From contig CP142452.1 of assembly GCA_038049695.1 (NCBI GenBank), positions 52,162,501-52,226,500 on the forward strand: a stretch of 64,000 nt of DNA, written 5' to 3'. Below the pieces are notes generated by a model. That model had not been told where the DNA came from, searched no databases, and saw nothing but the letters and a program-made list of their open reading frames with translations. Positions 1 to 13,532 of the stretch are shown here, in pieces (within the stretch, counting starts at the first letter, position 1; each line of letters opens with the position of its first letter). This stretch comes from Cinnamomum chago (Eukaryota; Streptophyta; Magnoliopsida; Laurales; Lauraceae). Both the position numbers and the translations under genes were made by a program.

Positions 1-2136
1 TTAAGTTTTATTACTTGTTCTTGATCGTTGGATACATGTTTGCACATATGCTTCTTGTCACATTTCTATTGATTTCGAAATGCATATGAATTGGTTTTTC
101 TCTCTTGTTAAATCTCTTGGAACTCTTGGGAATGTATGCATTTTATTTAGTCAAGTTTGTTCATATGGTTTTATAAGGAATGAGGTTGGATTGGCTATTC
201 ATGGTTATGTTATAAGTCACATTGACTTGAATTGATACTCATTTAAAGAGGTGTTTGAATTTAATTGTTCATTAGAGTTCAATGAGGATTTGAAGTGATT
301 TTGGAAGAGAAATGCAAGTGGATGGTTTGAATGTTATTAAGTTTTATGAGAAAATCTTAAGTTTTATTACTTGTTCTTGATCATTGGATACATGTTTGCA
401 CATATGCTTCTTGATTCATTTCTATTGATTTCGAAATGCATATGAATTGGTTTTTCTCTCTTGTTAAATCTCTTGGAACTCTTGGGAATGTATGCATTTT
501 ATTTAGTCAAGTTTGTTCATATGGTTTTATAAGGAATGAGGTTGGATTGGCTATTCATGGTTATGTTATAAGTCACATTGACTTGACTTGATACTCATTT
601 AAAGAGGTGTTTGAATTTAATTGTTCATTGGAGTTTAATGAGGATTTGAAGTGATTTTGGAAGAGAAATGCAAGTGGATGGTTTGAATGTTATTAAGTTT
701 TATGAGAAAATCTTAAGTTTTATTACTTGTTCTTGATCATTGGATACATGTTTGCACATATGCTTCTTGTCACATTTCTATTGATTTCGAAATGCATATG
801 AATTGGTTTTTCTCTCTTGTTAAATCTCTTGGAACTCTTGGGAATGTATGCATTTTATTTAGTCAAGTTTGTTCATATGGTTTTATAAGGAATGAGGTTG
901 GATTGGCTATTCATGGTTATGTTATAAGTCACATTGACTTGAATTGATACTCATTTAAAGAGGTGTTTGAATTTAATTGTTCATTGGAGTTTAATGAGGA
1001 TTTGAAGTGATTTTGGAAGAGAAATGCAAGTGGATGGTTTGAATGTTATTAAAACTTTATGAGAAAATCTTAAGTTTTATTACTTGTTCTTGATCATTGG
1101 ATACATGTTTGCACATATGCTTCTTGTCACATTTCTATTGATTTCGAAATGCATATGAATTGGTTTTTCTCTCTTGTTAAATCTCCTGGAACTCTTGGGA
1201 ATGTATGCATTTTATTTAGTCAAGTTTGTTCATATGGTTTTATAAGGAATGAGGTTGGATTGGCAATTCATGGTAATGTTATAAGTTACATTGACTTGAA
1301 TTGACACTCATTTAAAGTGGTGTTTGAATTTAATTCTTCATTGGAGTTTAATGAGGATTTGAAGTGATTTTGGAAGAGAAATGCAAGTGGATGGTTTGAA
1401 TGTTATTAAGTTTTATGAGAAAATCTTAAGTTTTATTACTTGTTCTTGATCGTTGGATACATGTTTGCACATATGCTTCTTGTCACATTTCTATTGATTT
1501 CGAAATGCATATGAATTGGTTTTTCTCTCTTGTTAAATCTCTTGGACTCTTGGGAATGTATGCATTTTATTTAGTCAAGTTTGTTCATATGGTTTTATAA
1601 GGAATGAGGTTGGATTGGCTATTCATGGTTATGTTATAAGTCACATTGAGTTGAATTGATACTCATTTAAAGAGGTGTTTGAATTTAATTGTTCATTGGA
1701 GTTTAATGAGGATTTGAAGTGATTTTGGACGAGAAATGCAAGTGGATGGTTTGAATGTTATTAAGTTTTATGAGAAAATCTTAAGTTTTATTACTTGTTC
1801 TTGATCGTTGGATACATGTTTGCACATATGCTTCTTGTCACATTTCTATTGATTTCGAAATGCATATGAATTGGTTTTTCTCTCTTGTTAAATCTCTTGG
1901 AACTCTTGGGAATGTGTGCATTTTATTTAGTCAAGTTTGTTCATATGGTTTTATATGGAATGAGGTTGGATTGGCTATTCATGGTTATGTTATAAGTCAC
2001 ATTGACTTGAATTGATACTCATTTAAAGAGGTGTTTGAATTTAATTGTTCATTGGAGTTTAATGAGGATTTGAAGTGATTTTGGAAGAGAAATGCAAGTG
2101 GATGGTTTGAATGTTATTAAGTTTTATGAGAAAATC

Positions 2137-2492
2137 TTAAGTTTTATTACTTGTTCTTGATCATTGGATACATGTTTGCACATATGCTTCTTGTCACATT
2201 TCTATTGATTTCGAAATGCATATGAATTGGTTTTTCTCTCTTGTTAAATCTCTTGGAACTCTTGGGAATGTATGCATTTTATTTAGTCAAGTTTGTTCAT
2301 ATGGTTTTATAAGGAATGAGGTTGGATTGGCTATTCATGGTTATGTTATAAGTCACATTGACTTGAATTGATACTCATTTAAAGAGGTGTTTGAATTTAA
2401 TTGTTCATTGGAGTTTAATGAGGATTTGAAGTGATTTTGGAAGAGAAATGCAAGTGGATGGTTTGAATGTTATTAAGTTTTATGAGAAAATC
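2137..2492 (+). repeat. Representative plain monomer (M7)
   Basis: This copy lacks the marked variants and serves as a reference; positions below are within the monomer. It begins TTAAGTTTTATT and ends ATGAGAAAATC. Hand count gives 356 bp, 107 G+C. Position 27 is A here and G in many other copies, which turns a CpG on or off. The only constant CpG is in TTCGAA at 74-79, which overlaps ATGCAT (80-85) and CATATG (83-88) to make a cluster of palindromic hexamers; CATATG also occurs at 45-50 and 162-167. All six frames are broken by stops, so the plain monomer has no coding capacity. An 8-bp word GTCACATT appears at about 57 and 216, a faint hint of internal duplication. Confidence 0.9.
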
Positions 2493-5400
2493 TTAAGTTT
2501 TATTACTTGTTCTTGATCGTTGGATACATGTTTGCACATATGCTTCTTGTCACATTTCTATTGATTTCGAAAAGCATATGAATTGGTTTTTCTCTCTTGT
2601 TAAATCTCTTGGAACTCTTGGGAATGTATGCATTTTATTTAGTCAAGTTTGTTCATATGGTTTTATAAGGAATGAGGTTGGATTGGCTATTCATAGTTAT
2701 GTTATAAGTCACATTGACTTGAATTGATACTCATTTAAAGAGGTGTTTGAATTTAATTGTTCATTGGAGTTTAATGAGGATTTGAAGTGATTTTGGACGA
2801 GAAATGCAAGTGGATGGTTTGAATGTTATTAAGTTTTATGAGAAAATCTTAAGTTTTATTACTTGTTCTTGATCGTTGGATACATGTTTGCACATATGCT
2901 TCTTGTCACATTTCTATTGATTTCGAAATGCATATGAATTGGTGTTTCTCTCTTGTTAAATCTCTTGGAACTCTTGGGAATGTGTGCATTTTATTTAGTC
3001 AAGTTTGTTCATATGGTTTTATAAGGAATGAGGTTGGATTGGCTATTCATGGTTATGTTATAAGTCACATTGACTTGAATTGATACTCATTTAAAGAGGT
3101 GTTTGAATTTAATTGTTCATTGGAGTTTAATGAGGATTTGAAGTGATTTTGGAAGAGAAATGCAAGTGGATGGTTTGAATGTTATTAAAACTTTATGAGA
3201 AACTCTTAAGTTTTATTACTTGTTCTTGATCATTGGATACATGTTTGCACATATGCTTCTTGTCACATTTCTATTGATTTCGAAATGCATATGAATTGGT
3301 TTTTCTCTCTTGTTAAATCTCTTGGAACTCTTGGGAATGTATGCATTTTATTTAGTCAAGTTTGTTCATATGGTTTTATAAGGAATGAGGTTGGATTGGC
3401 TATTCATGGTTATGTTATAAGTCACATTGACTTGAATTGATACTCATTTAAAGAGGTGTTTGAATTTAATTGTTCATTGGAGTTTAATGAGGATTTGAAG
3501 TGATTTTGGAAGAGAAATGCAAGTAGATGGTTTGAATGTTATTAAGTTTTATGAGAAAATCTTAAGTTTTATTACTTGTTCTTGATCATTGGATACATGT
3601 TTGCACATATGCTTCTTGTCACATTCCTATTGATTTCGAAATGCATATGAATTGGTTTTTCTCTCTTGTTAAATCTCTTGGAACTCTTGGGAATGTATGC
3701 ATTTTATTTAGTCAAGTTTGTTCATATGGTTTTATAAGGAATGAGGTTGGATTTGCTATTCATGGTTATGTTATAAGTCACATTGACTTGAATTGATACT
3801 CATTTAAAGAGGTGTTTGAATTTAATTGTTCATTGGAGTTTAATGAGGATTTGAAGTGATTTTGGAAGAGAAATGCAAGTTGATGGTTTGAATGTTATTA
3901 AGTTTTATGAGAAAATCTTAAGTTTTATTACTTGTTCTTGATCGTTGGATACATGTTTGCACATATGCTTCTTGTCACATTTCTATTGATTTCGAAATGC
4001 ATATGAATTGGTTTTTCTCTCTTGTTAAATCTCTTGGAACTCTTGGGAATGTATGCATTTTATTTAGTCAAGTTTGTTCATATGGTTTTATAAGGAATGA
4101 GGTTGGATTGGCTATTCATGGTTATGTTATAAGTCACATTGACTTGAATTGATACTCATTTAAAGAGGTGTTTGAATTTAATTGTTCATTGGAGTTTAAT
4201 GAGGATTTGAAGTGATTTTGGAAGAGAAATGCAAGTGGATGGTTTGAATGTTATTAAGTTTTATGAGAAAATCTTAAGTTTTATTACTTGTTCTTGATCG
4301 TTGGATACATGTTTGCACATATGCTTCTTGTCACATTTCTATTGATTTCGAAAAGCATATGAATTGGTTTTTCTCTCTTGTTAAATCTCTTGGAACTCTT
4401 GGGAATGTATGCATTTTATTTAGTCAAGTTTGTTCATATGGTTTTATAAGGAATGAGGTTGGATTGGCTATTCATAGTTATGTTATAAGTCACATTGACT
4501 TGAATTGATACTCATTTAAAGAGGTGTTTGAATTTAATTGTTCATTGGAGTTTAATGAGGATTTGAAGTGATTTTGGACGAGAAATGCAAGTGGATGGTT
4601 TGAATGTTATTAAGTTTTATGAGAAAATCTTAAGTTTTATTACTTGTTCTTGATCGTTGGATACATGTTTGCACATATGCTTCTTGTCACATTTCTATTG
4701 ATTTCGAAATGCATATGAATTGGTTTTTCTCTCTTGTTAAATCTCTTGGAACTCTTGGGAATGTGTGCATTTTATTTAGTCAAGTTTGTTCATATGGTTT
4801 TATAAGGAATGAGGTTAGATTGGCTATTCATGGTTATGTTATAAGTCACATTGACTTGAATTGATACTCATTTAAAGAGGTGTTTGAATTTAAGTGTTCA
4901 TTGGAGTTTAATGAGGATTTGAAGTGATTTTGGAAGAGAAATGCAAGTGGATGGTTTGAATGTTATTAAGTTTTATGAGAAAATCTTAAGTTTTATTACT
5001 TGTTCTTGATCATTGGATACATGTTTGCACATATGCTTCTTGTCACATTTCTATTGATTTCGAAATGCATATGAATTGGTTTTTCTCTCTTGTTAAATCT
5101 CTTGGAACTCTTGGGAATGTATGCATTTTATTTAGTCAAGTTTGTTCATATGGTTTTATAAGGAATGAGGTTGGATTGGCTATTCATGGTTATGTTATAA
5201 GTCACATTGAGTTGAATTGATACTCATTTAAAGAGGTGTTTGAATTTAATTGTTCATTGGAGTTTAATGAGGATTTGAAGTGATTTTGGACGAGAAATGC
5301 AAGTGGATGGTTTGAATGTTATTAAGTTTTATGAGAAAATCTTAAGTTTTATTACTTGTTCTTGATCGTTGGATACATGTTTGCACATATGCTTCTTGTC

Positions 5401-5697
5401 ACATTTCTATTGATTTCGAAATGCATATGAATTGGTTTTTCTCTCTTGTTAAATCTCTTGGAACTCTTGGGAATGTGTGCATTTTATTTAGTCAAGTTTG
5501 TTCATATGGTTTTATAAGGAATGAGGTTGGATTGGCTATTCATGGTTATGTTATAAGTCACATTGACTTGAATTGATACTCATTTAAAGAGGTGTTTGAA
5601 TTTAATTGTTCATTGGAGTTTAATGAGGATTTGAAGTGATTTTGGAAGAGAAATGCAAGTGGATGGTTTGAATGTTATTAAGTTTTATGAGAAAATC

Positions 5698-7122
5698 TTA
5701 AGTTTTATTACTTGTTCTTGATCATTGGATACATGTTTGCACATATGCTTCTTGTCACATTTCTATTGATTTCGAAATGCATATGAATTGGTTTTTCTCT
5801 CTTGTTAAATCTCTTGGAACTCTTGGGAATGTATGCATTTTATTTAGTCAAGTTTGTTCATATGGTTTTATAAGGAATGAGGTTGGATTGGCTATTCATG
5901 GTTATGTTATAAGTCACATTGACTTGAATTGATACTCATTTAAAGAGGTGTTTGAATTTAATTGTTCATTGGAGTTTAATGAGGATTTGAAGTGATTTTG
6001 GAAGAGAAATGCAAGTGGATGGTTTGAATGTTATTAAAACTTTATGAGAAAATCTTAAGTTTTATTACTTGTTCTTGATCATTGGATACATGTTTGCACA
6101 TATGCTTCTTGTCACATTTCTATTGATTTCGAAATGCATATGAATTGGTTTTTCTCTCTTGTTAAATCTCCTGGAACTCTTGGGAATGTATGCATTTTAT
6201 TTAGTCAAGTTTGTTCATATGGTTTTATAAGGAATGAGGTTGGATTGGCAATTCATGGTAATGTTATAAGTTACATTGACTTGAATTGACACTCATTTAA
6301 AGTGGTGTTTGAATTTAATTCTTCATTGGAGTTTAATGAGGATTTGAAGTGATTTTGGAAGAGAAATGCAAGTGGATGGTTTGAATGTTATTAAGTTTTA
6401 TGAGAAAATCTTAAGTTTTATTACTTGTTCTTGATCGTTGGATACATGTTTGCACATATGCTTCTTGTCACATTTCTATTGATTTTGAAATGCATATGAA
6501 TTGGTTTTTCTCTCTTGTTAAATCTCTTGGAACTCTTGGGAATGTATGCATTTTATTTAGTCAAGTTTGTTCATATGGTTTTATAAGGAATGAGGTTGGA
6601 TTGGCTATTCATGGTTATGTTATAAGTCACATTGAGTTGAATTGATACTCATTTAAAGAGGTGTTTGAATTTAATTGTTCATTGGAGTTTAATGAGGATT
6701 TGAAGTGATTTTGGACGAGAAATGCAAGTGGATGGTTTGAATGTTATTAAGTTTTATGAGAAAATCTTAAGTTTTATTACTTGTTCTTGATCGTTGGATA
6801 CATGTTTGCACATATGCTTCTTGTCACATTTCTATTGATTTCGAAATGCATATGAATTGGTTTTTCTCCCTTGTTAAATCTCTTGGAACTCTTGGGAATG
6901 TGTGCATTTTATTTAGTCAAGTTTGTTCATATGGTTTTTTAAGGAATGAGGTTGGATTGGCTATTCATGGTTATGTTATAAGTCACATTGACTTGAATTG
7001 ATACTCATTTAAAGAGGTGTTTGAATTTAATTGTTCATTGGAGTTTAATGAGGATTTGAAGTGATTTTGGAAGAGAAATGCAAGTGGATGGTTTGAATGT
7101 TATTAAGTTTTATGAGAAAATC
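5698..7122 (+). repeat. 4-monomer sub-repeat, copy 1 (M17-M20)
   Basis: This is a 1425-bp block inside the 25-monomer unit. The order is a monomer ending AAAACTTTATG, a CTCCTGG/GGTAATG monomer, a GGACGAG monomer and a GTGTGC monomer. The next block at 7123 has the same order and the same length. M3-M6 (713-2136) show a similar order, so the four-monomer motif occurs three times in the unit. Confidence 0.8.
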
Positions 7123-8547
7123 TTAAGTTTTATTACTTGTTCTTGATCATTGGATACATGTTTGCACATATGCTTCTTGTCACATTTCTATTGATTTCGA
7201 AATGCATATGAATTGGTTTTTCTCTCTTGTTAAATCTCTTGGAACTCTTGGGAATGTATGCATTTTATTTAGTCAAGTTTGTTCATATGGTTTTATAAGG
7301 AATGAGGTTGGATTGGCTATTCATGGTTATGTTATAAGTCACATTGACTTGAATTGATACTCATTTAAAGAGGTGTTTGAATTTAATTGTTCATTGGAGT
7401 TTAATGAGGATTTGAAGTGATTTTGGAAGAGAAATGCAAGTGGATGGTTTGAATGTTATTAAAACTTTATGAGAAAATCTTAAGTTTTATTACTTGTTCT
7501 TGATCATTGGATACATGTTTGCACATATGCTTCTTGTCAGATTTCTATTGATTTCGAAATGCATATGAATTGGTTTTTCTCTCTTGTTAAATCTCCTGGA
7601 ACTCTTGGGAATGTATGCATTTTATTTAGTCAAGTTTGTTCATATGGTTTTATAAGGAATGAGGTTGGATTGGCAATTCATGGTAATGTTATAAGTCACA
7701 TTGACTTGAATTGACACTCATTTAAAGTGGTGTTTGAATTTAATTGTTCATTGGAGTTTAATGAGGATTTGAAGTGATTTTGGAAGAGAAATGCAAGTGG
7801 ATGGTTTGAATGTTATTAAGTTTTATGAGAAAATCTTAAGTTTTATTACTTGTTCTTGATCGTTGGATACATGTTTGCACATATGCTTCTTGTCACATTT
7901 CTATTGATTTCGAAATGCATATGAATTGGTTTTTCTCTCTTGTAAAGTCTCTTGGAACTCTTGGGAATGTATGCATTTTATTTAGTCAAGTTTGTTCATA
8001 TGGTTTTATAAGGAATGAGGTTGGATTGGCTATTCATGGTTATGTTATAAGTCACATTGACTTGAATTGATACTCATTTAAAGAGGTGTTTGAATTTAAT
8101 TGTTCATTGGAGTTTAATGAGGATTTGAAGTGATTTTGGACGAGAAATGCAAGTGGATGGTTTGAATGTTATTAAGTTTTATGAGAAAATCTTAAGTTTT
8201 ATTACTTGTTCTTGATCGTTGGATACATGTTTGCACATATGCTTCTTGTCACATTTCTATTGATTTCGAAATGCATATGAATTGGTTTTTCTCTCTTGTT
8301 AAATCTCTTGGAACTCTTGGGAATGTGTGCATTTTATTTAGTCAAGTTTGTTCATATGGTTTTATAAGGAATGAGGTTAGATTGGCTATTCATGGTTATG
8401 TTATAAGTCACATTGACTTGAATTGATACTCATTTAAAGAGGTGTTTGAATTTAAGTGTTCATTGGAGTTTAATGAGGATTTGAAGTGATTTTGGAAGAG
8501 AAATGCAAGTGGATGGTTTGAATGTTATTAAGTTTTATGAGAAAATC
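7123..8547 (+). repeat. 4-monomer sub-repeat, copy 2 (M21-M24)
   Basis: Same length (1425 bp) and marker order as 5698-7122, but more diverged from it than most HOR copies here. M22 has GTCAGATTT and keeps GTCACA and TTGTTCA where M18 has GTTACA and TTCTTCA. M23 has GTAAAGTC. M24 carries GTTAGAT and TTTAAGTGTTC, which M14 also has. The mix suggests that copies have been reshuffled by exchange or conversion since duplication. Confidence 0.75.
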
Positions 8548-8903
8548 TTAAGTTTTATTACTTGTTCTTGATCATTGGATACATGTTTGCACATATGCTT
8601 CTTGTCACATTTCTATTGATTTCGAAATGCATATGAATTGGTTTTTCTCTCTTGTTAAATCTCTTGGAACTCTTGGGAATGTATGCATTTTATTTAGTCA
8701 AGTTTGTTCATATGGTTTTATAAGGAATGAGGTTGGATTGGCTATTCATGGTTATGTTATAAGTCACATTGACTTGAATTGATACTCATTTAAAGAGGTG
8801 TTTGAATTTAATTGTTCATTGGAGTTTAATGAGGATTTGAAGTGATTTTGGACGAGAAATGCAAGTGGATGGTTTGAATGTTATTAAGTTTTATGAGAAA
8901 ATC

Positions 8904-11900
8904 TTAAGTTTTATTACTTGCTCTTGATCGTTGGATACATGTTTGCACATATGCTTCTTGTCACATTTCTATTGATTTCGAAATGCATATGAATTGGTTT
9001 TTCTCTCTTGTTAAATCTCTTGGAACTCTTGGGAATGTATGCATTTTATTTAGTCAAGTTTGTTCATATGGTTTTATAAGGAATGAGGTTGGATTGGCTA
9101 TTAATGGTTATGTTATAAGTCACATTGACTTGAATTGATACTCATTTAAAGAGGTGTTTGAATTTAATTGTTCATTAGAGTTCAATGAGGATTTGAAGTG
9201 ATTTTGGAAGAGAAATGCAAGTGGATGGTTTGAATGTTATTAAGTTTTATGAGAAAATCTTAAGTTTTATTACTTGTTCTTGATCATTGGATACATGTTT
9301 GCACATATGCTTCTTGATTCATTTCTATTGATTTCGAAATGCATATGAATTGGTTTTTCTCTCTTGTTAAATCTCTTGGAACTCTTGGGAATGTATGCAT
9401 TTTATTTAGTCAAGTTTGTTCATATGGTTTTATAAGGAATGAGGTTGGATTGGCTATTCATGGTTATGTTATAAGTCACATTGACTTGACTTGATACTCA
9501 TTTAAAGAGGTGTTTGAATTTAATTGTTCATTGGAGTTTAATGAGGATTTGAAGTGATTTTGGAAGAGAAATGCAAGTGGATGGTTTGAATGTTATTAAG
9601 TTTTATGAGAAAATCTTAAGTTTTATTACTTGTTCTTGATCATTGGATACATGTTTGCACATATGCTTCTTGTCACATTTCTATTGATTTCGAAATGCAT
9701 ATGAATTGGTTTTTCTCTCTTGTTAAATCTCTTGGAACTCTTGGGAATGTATGCATTTTATTTAGTCAAGTTTGTTCATATGGTTTTATAAGGAATGAGG
9801 TTGGATTGGCTATTCATGGTTATGTTATAAGTCACATTGACTTGAATTGATACTCATTTAAAGAGGTGTTTGAATTTAATTGTTCATTGGAGTTTAATGA
9901 GGATTTGAAGTGATTTTGGAAGAGAAATGCAAGTGGATGGTTTGAATGTTATTAAAACTTTATGAGAAAATCTTAAGTTTTATTACTTGTTCTTGATCAT
10001 TGGATACATGTTTGCACATATGCTTCTTGTCACATTTCTATTGATTTCGAAATGCATATGAATTGGTTTTTCTCTCTTGTTAAATCTCCTGGAACTCTTG
10101 GGAATGTATGCATTTTATTTAGTCAAGTTTGTTCATATGGTTTTATAAGGAATGAGGTTGGATTGGCAATTCATGGTAATGTTATAAGTTACATTGACTT
10201 GAATTGACACTCATTTAAAGTGGTGTTTGAATTTAATTCTTCATTGGAGTTTAATGAGGATTTGAAGTGATTTTGGAAGAGAAATGCAAGTGGATGGTTT
10301 GAATGTTATTAAGTTTTATGAGAAAATCTTAAGTTTTATTACTTGTTCTTGATCGTTGGATACATGTTTGCACATATGCTTCTTGTCACATTTCTATTGA
10401 TTTCGAAATGCATATGAATTGGTTTTTCTCTCTTGTTAAATCTCTTGGACTCTTGGGAATGTATGCATTTTATTTAGTCAAGTTTGTTCATATGGTTTTA
10501 TAAGGAATGAGGTTGGATTGGCTATTCATGGTTATGTTATAAGTCACATTGAGTTGAATTGATACTCATTTAAAGAGGTGTTTGAATTTAATTGTTCATT
10601 GGAGTTTAATGAGGATTTGAAGTGATTTTGGACGAGAAATGCAAGTGGATGGTTTGAATGTTATTAAGTTTTATGAGAAAATCTTAAGTTTTATTACTTG
10701 TTCTTGATCGTTGGATACATGTTTGCACATATGCTTCTTGTCACATTTCTATTGATTTCGAAATGCATATGAATTGGTTTTTCTCTCTTGTTAAATCTCT
10801 TGGAACTCTTGGGAATGTGTGCATTTTATTTAGTCAAGTTTGTTCATATGGTTTTATATGGAATGAGGTTGGATTGGCTATTCATGGTTATGTTATAAGT
10901 CACATTGACTTGAATTGATACTCATTTAAAGAGGTGTTTGAATTTAATTGTTCATTGGAGTTTAATGAGGATTTGAAGTGATTTTGGAAGAGAAATGCAA
11001 GTGGATGGTTTGAATGTTATTAAGTTTTATGAGAAAATCTTAAGTTTTATTACTTGTTCTTGATCATTGGATACATGTTTGCACATATGCTTCTTGTCAC
11101 ATTTCTATTGATTTCGAAATGCATATGAATTGGTTTTTCTCTCTTGTTAAATCTCTTGGAACTCTTGGGAATGTATGCATTTTATTTAGTCAAGTTTGTT
11201 CATATGGTTTTATAAGGAATGAGGTTGGATTGGCTATTCATGGTTATGTTATAAGTCACATTGACTTGAATTGATACTCATTTAAAGAGGTGTTTGAATT
11301 TAATTGTTCATTGGAGTTTAATGAGGATTTGAAGTGATTTTGGAAGAGAAATGCAAGTGGATGGTTTGAATGTTATTAAGTTTTATGAGAAAATCTTAAG
11401 TTTTATTACTTGTTCTTGATCGTTGGATACATGTTTGCACATATGCTTCTTGTCACATTTCTATTGATTTCGAAAAGCATATGAATTGGTTTTTCTCTCT
11501 TGTTAAATCTCTTGGAACTCTTGGGAATGTATGCATTTTATTTAGTCAAGTTTGTTCATATGGTTTTATAAGGAATGAGGTTGGATTGGCTATTCATAGT
11601 TATGTTATAAGTCACATTGACTTGAATTGATACTCATTTAAAGAGGTGTTTGAATTTAATTGTTCATTGGAGTTTAATGAGGATTTGAAGTGATTTTGGA
11701 CGAGAAATGCAAGTGGATGGTTTGAATGTTATTAAGTTTTATGAGAAAATCTTAAGTTTTATTACTTGTTCTTGATCGTTGGATACATGTTTGCACATAT
11801 GCTTCTTGTCACATTTCTATTGATTTCGAAATGCATATGAATTGGTGTTTCTCTCTTGTTAAATCTCTTGGAACTCTTGGGAATGTGTGCATTTTATTTA

Positions 11901-13532
11901 GTCAAGTTTGTTCATATGGTTTTATAAGGAATGAGGTTGGATTGGCTATTCATGGTTATGTTATAAGTCACATTGACTTGAATTGATACTCATTTAAAGA
12001 GGTGTTTGAATTTAATTGTTCATTGGAGTTTAATGAGGATTTGAAGTGATTTTGGAAGAGAAATGCAAGTGGATGGTTTGAATGTTATTAAAACTTTATG
12101 AGAAACTCTTAAGTTTTATTACTTGTTCTTGATCATTGGATACATGTTTGCACATATGCTTCTTGTCACATTTCTATTGATTTCGAAATGCATATGAATT
12201 GGTTTTTCTCTCTTGTTAAATCTCTTGGAACTCTTGGGAATGTATGCATTTTATTTAGTCAAGTTTGTTCATATGGTTTTATAAGGAATGAGGTTGGATT
12301 GGCTATTCATGGTTATGTTATAAGTCACATTGACTTGAATTGATACTCATTTAAAGAGGTGTTTGAATTTAATTGTTCATTGGAGTTTAATGAGGATTTG
12401 AAGTGATTTTGGAAGAGAAATGCAAGTAGATGGTTTGAATGTTATTAAGTTTTATGAGAAAATCTTAAGTTTTATTACTTGTTCTTGATCATTGGATACA
12501 TGTTTGCACATATGCTTCTTGTCACATTCCTATTGATTTCGAAATGCATATGAATTGGTTTTTCTCTCTTGTTAAATCTCTTGGAACTCTTGGGAATGTA
12601 TGCATTTTATTTAGTCAAGTTTGTTCATATGGTTTTATAAGGAATGAGGTTGGATTTGCTATTCATGGTTATGTTATAAGTCACATTGACTTGAATTGAT
12701 ACTCATTTAAAGAGGTGTTTGAATTTAATTGTTCATTGGAGTTTAATGAGGATTTGAAGTGATTTTGGAAGAGAAATGCAAGTTGATGGTTTGAATGTTA
12801 TTAAGTTTTATGAGAAAATCTTAAGTTTTATTACTTGTTCTTGATCGTTGGATACATGTTTGCACATATGCTTCTTGTCACATTTCTATTGATTTCGAAA
12901 TGCATATGAATTGGTTTTTCTCTCTTGTTAAATCTCTTGGAACTCTTGGGAATGTATGCATTTTATTTAGTCAAGTTTGTTCATATGGTTTTATAAGGAA
13001 TGAGGTTGGATTGGCTATTCATGGTTATGTTATAAGTCACATTGACTTGAATTGATACTCATTTAAAGAGGTGTTTGAATTTAATTGTTCATTGGAGTTT
13101 AATGAGGATTTGAAGTGATTTTGGAAGAGAAATGCAAGTGGATGGTTTGAATGTTATTAAGTTTTATGAGAAAATCTTAAGTTTTATTACTTGTTCTTGA
13201 TCGTTGGATACATGTTTGCACATATGCTTCTTGTCACATTTCTATTGATTTCGAAAAGCATATGAATTGGTTTTTCTCTCTTGTTAAATCTCTTGGAACT
13301 CTTGGGAATGTATGCATTTTATTTAGTCAAGTTTGTTCATATGGTTTTATAAGGAATGAGGTTGGATTGGCTATTCATAGTTATGTTATAAGTCACATTG
13401 ACTTGAATTGATACTCATTTAAAGAGGTGTTTGAATTTAATTGTTCATTGGAGTTTAATGAGGATTTGAAGTGATTTTGGACGAGAAATGCAAGTGGATG
13501 GTTTGAATGTTATTAAGTTTTATGAGAAAATC
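8904..13532 (+). repeat. 25-monomer higher-order repeat, partial copy 2 (M26-M38)
   Basis: M26-M38 repeat M1-M13 marker for marker at an offset of 8903 bases, including private variants such as CTTGATTCATTT (M2 and M27), the 1-bp shorter CTTGGACTC (M5 and M30) and CATTCCTA (M11 and M36). Differences seen are few, for example CTCTTG for TTCTTG and ATTAATGG for ATTCATGG in M26. Similarity ends with M38: M14 has GTTAGAT and TTTAAGTGTTC, whereas M39 at 13533 has GTTTTTTC and GACAAATG. The copy is therefore cut at about 13.5 kb and joined to another variant set. Confidence 0.9.

Larger units (their letters stand above)
1..8903 (+). repeat. 25-monomer higher-order repeat, copy 1 (M1-M25)
   Basis: Twenty-five monomers in a specific order are followed at 8904 by a second copy. 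Markers: M1 with TTAGAGTTCAATG; M2 with CTTGATTCATTT and GACTTGACTTG; M4 (1070) with CTCCTGG, GGTAATG, GACACTC and TTCTTCA; M5 with a 1-bp shorter CTTGGACTC; M6 with TTATATGG; M8 and M13 with AAAAGCATATG, CATAGTT and GGACGAG; M9 ending GAGAAACTC; M11 with CATTCCTA and GATTTGCT. GTGTGC and GGACGAG monomers are typical of this region and disappear in the right half of the window. The left end may lie outside the window, so the true unit phase is unknown. Confidence 0.9.

Noticed and set aside
2205-2230. CENP-B box at TTTCGAAATGCATATGA
   Set aside because: Only the TTCG core fits; the required A and CGGG part of the box is absent.
2306-2325. TATA-box promoter at GGTTTTATAAGG
   Set aside because: A TATA-like word in A+T-rich repeated DNA with no other promoter element and no gene downstream.
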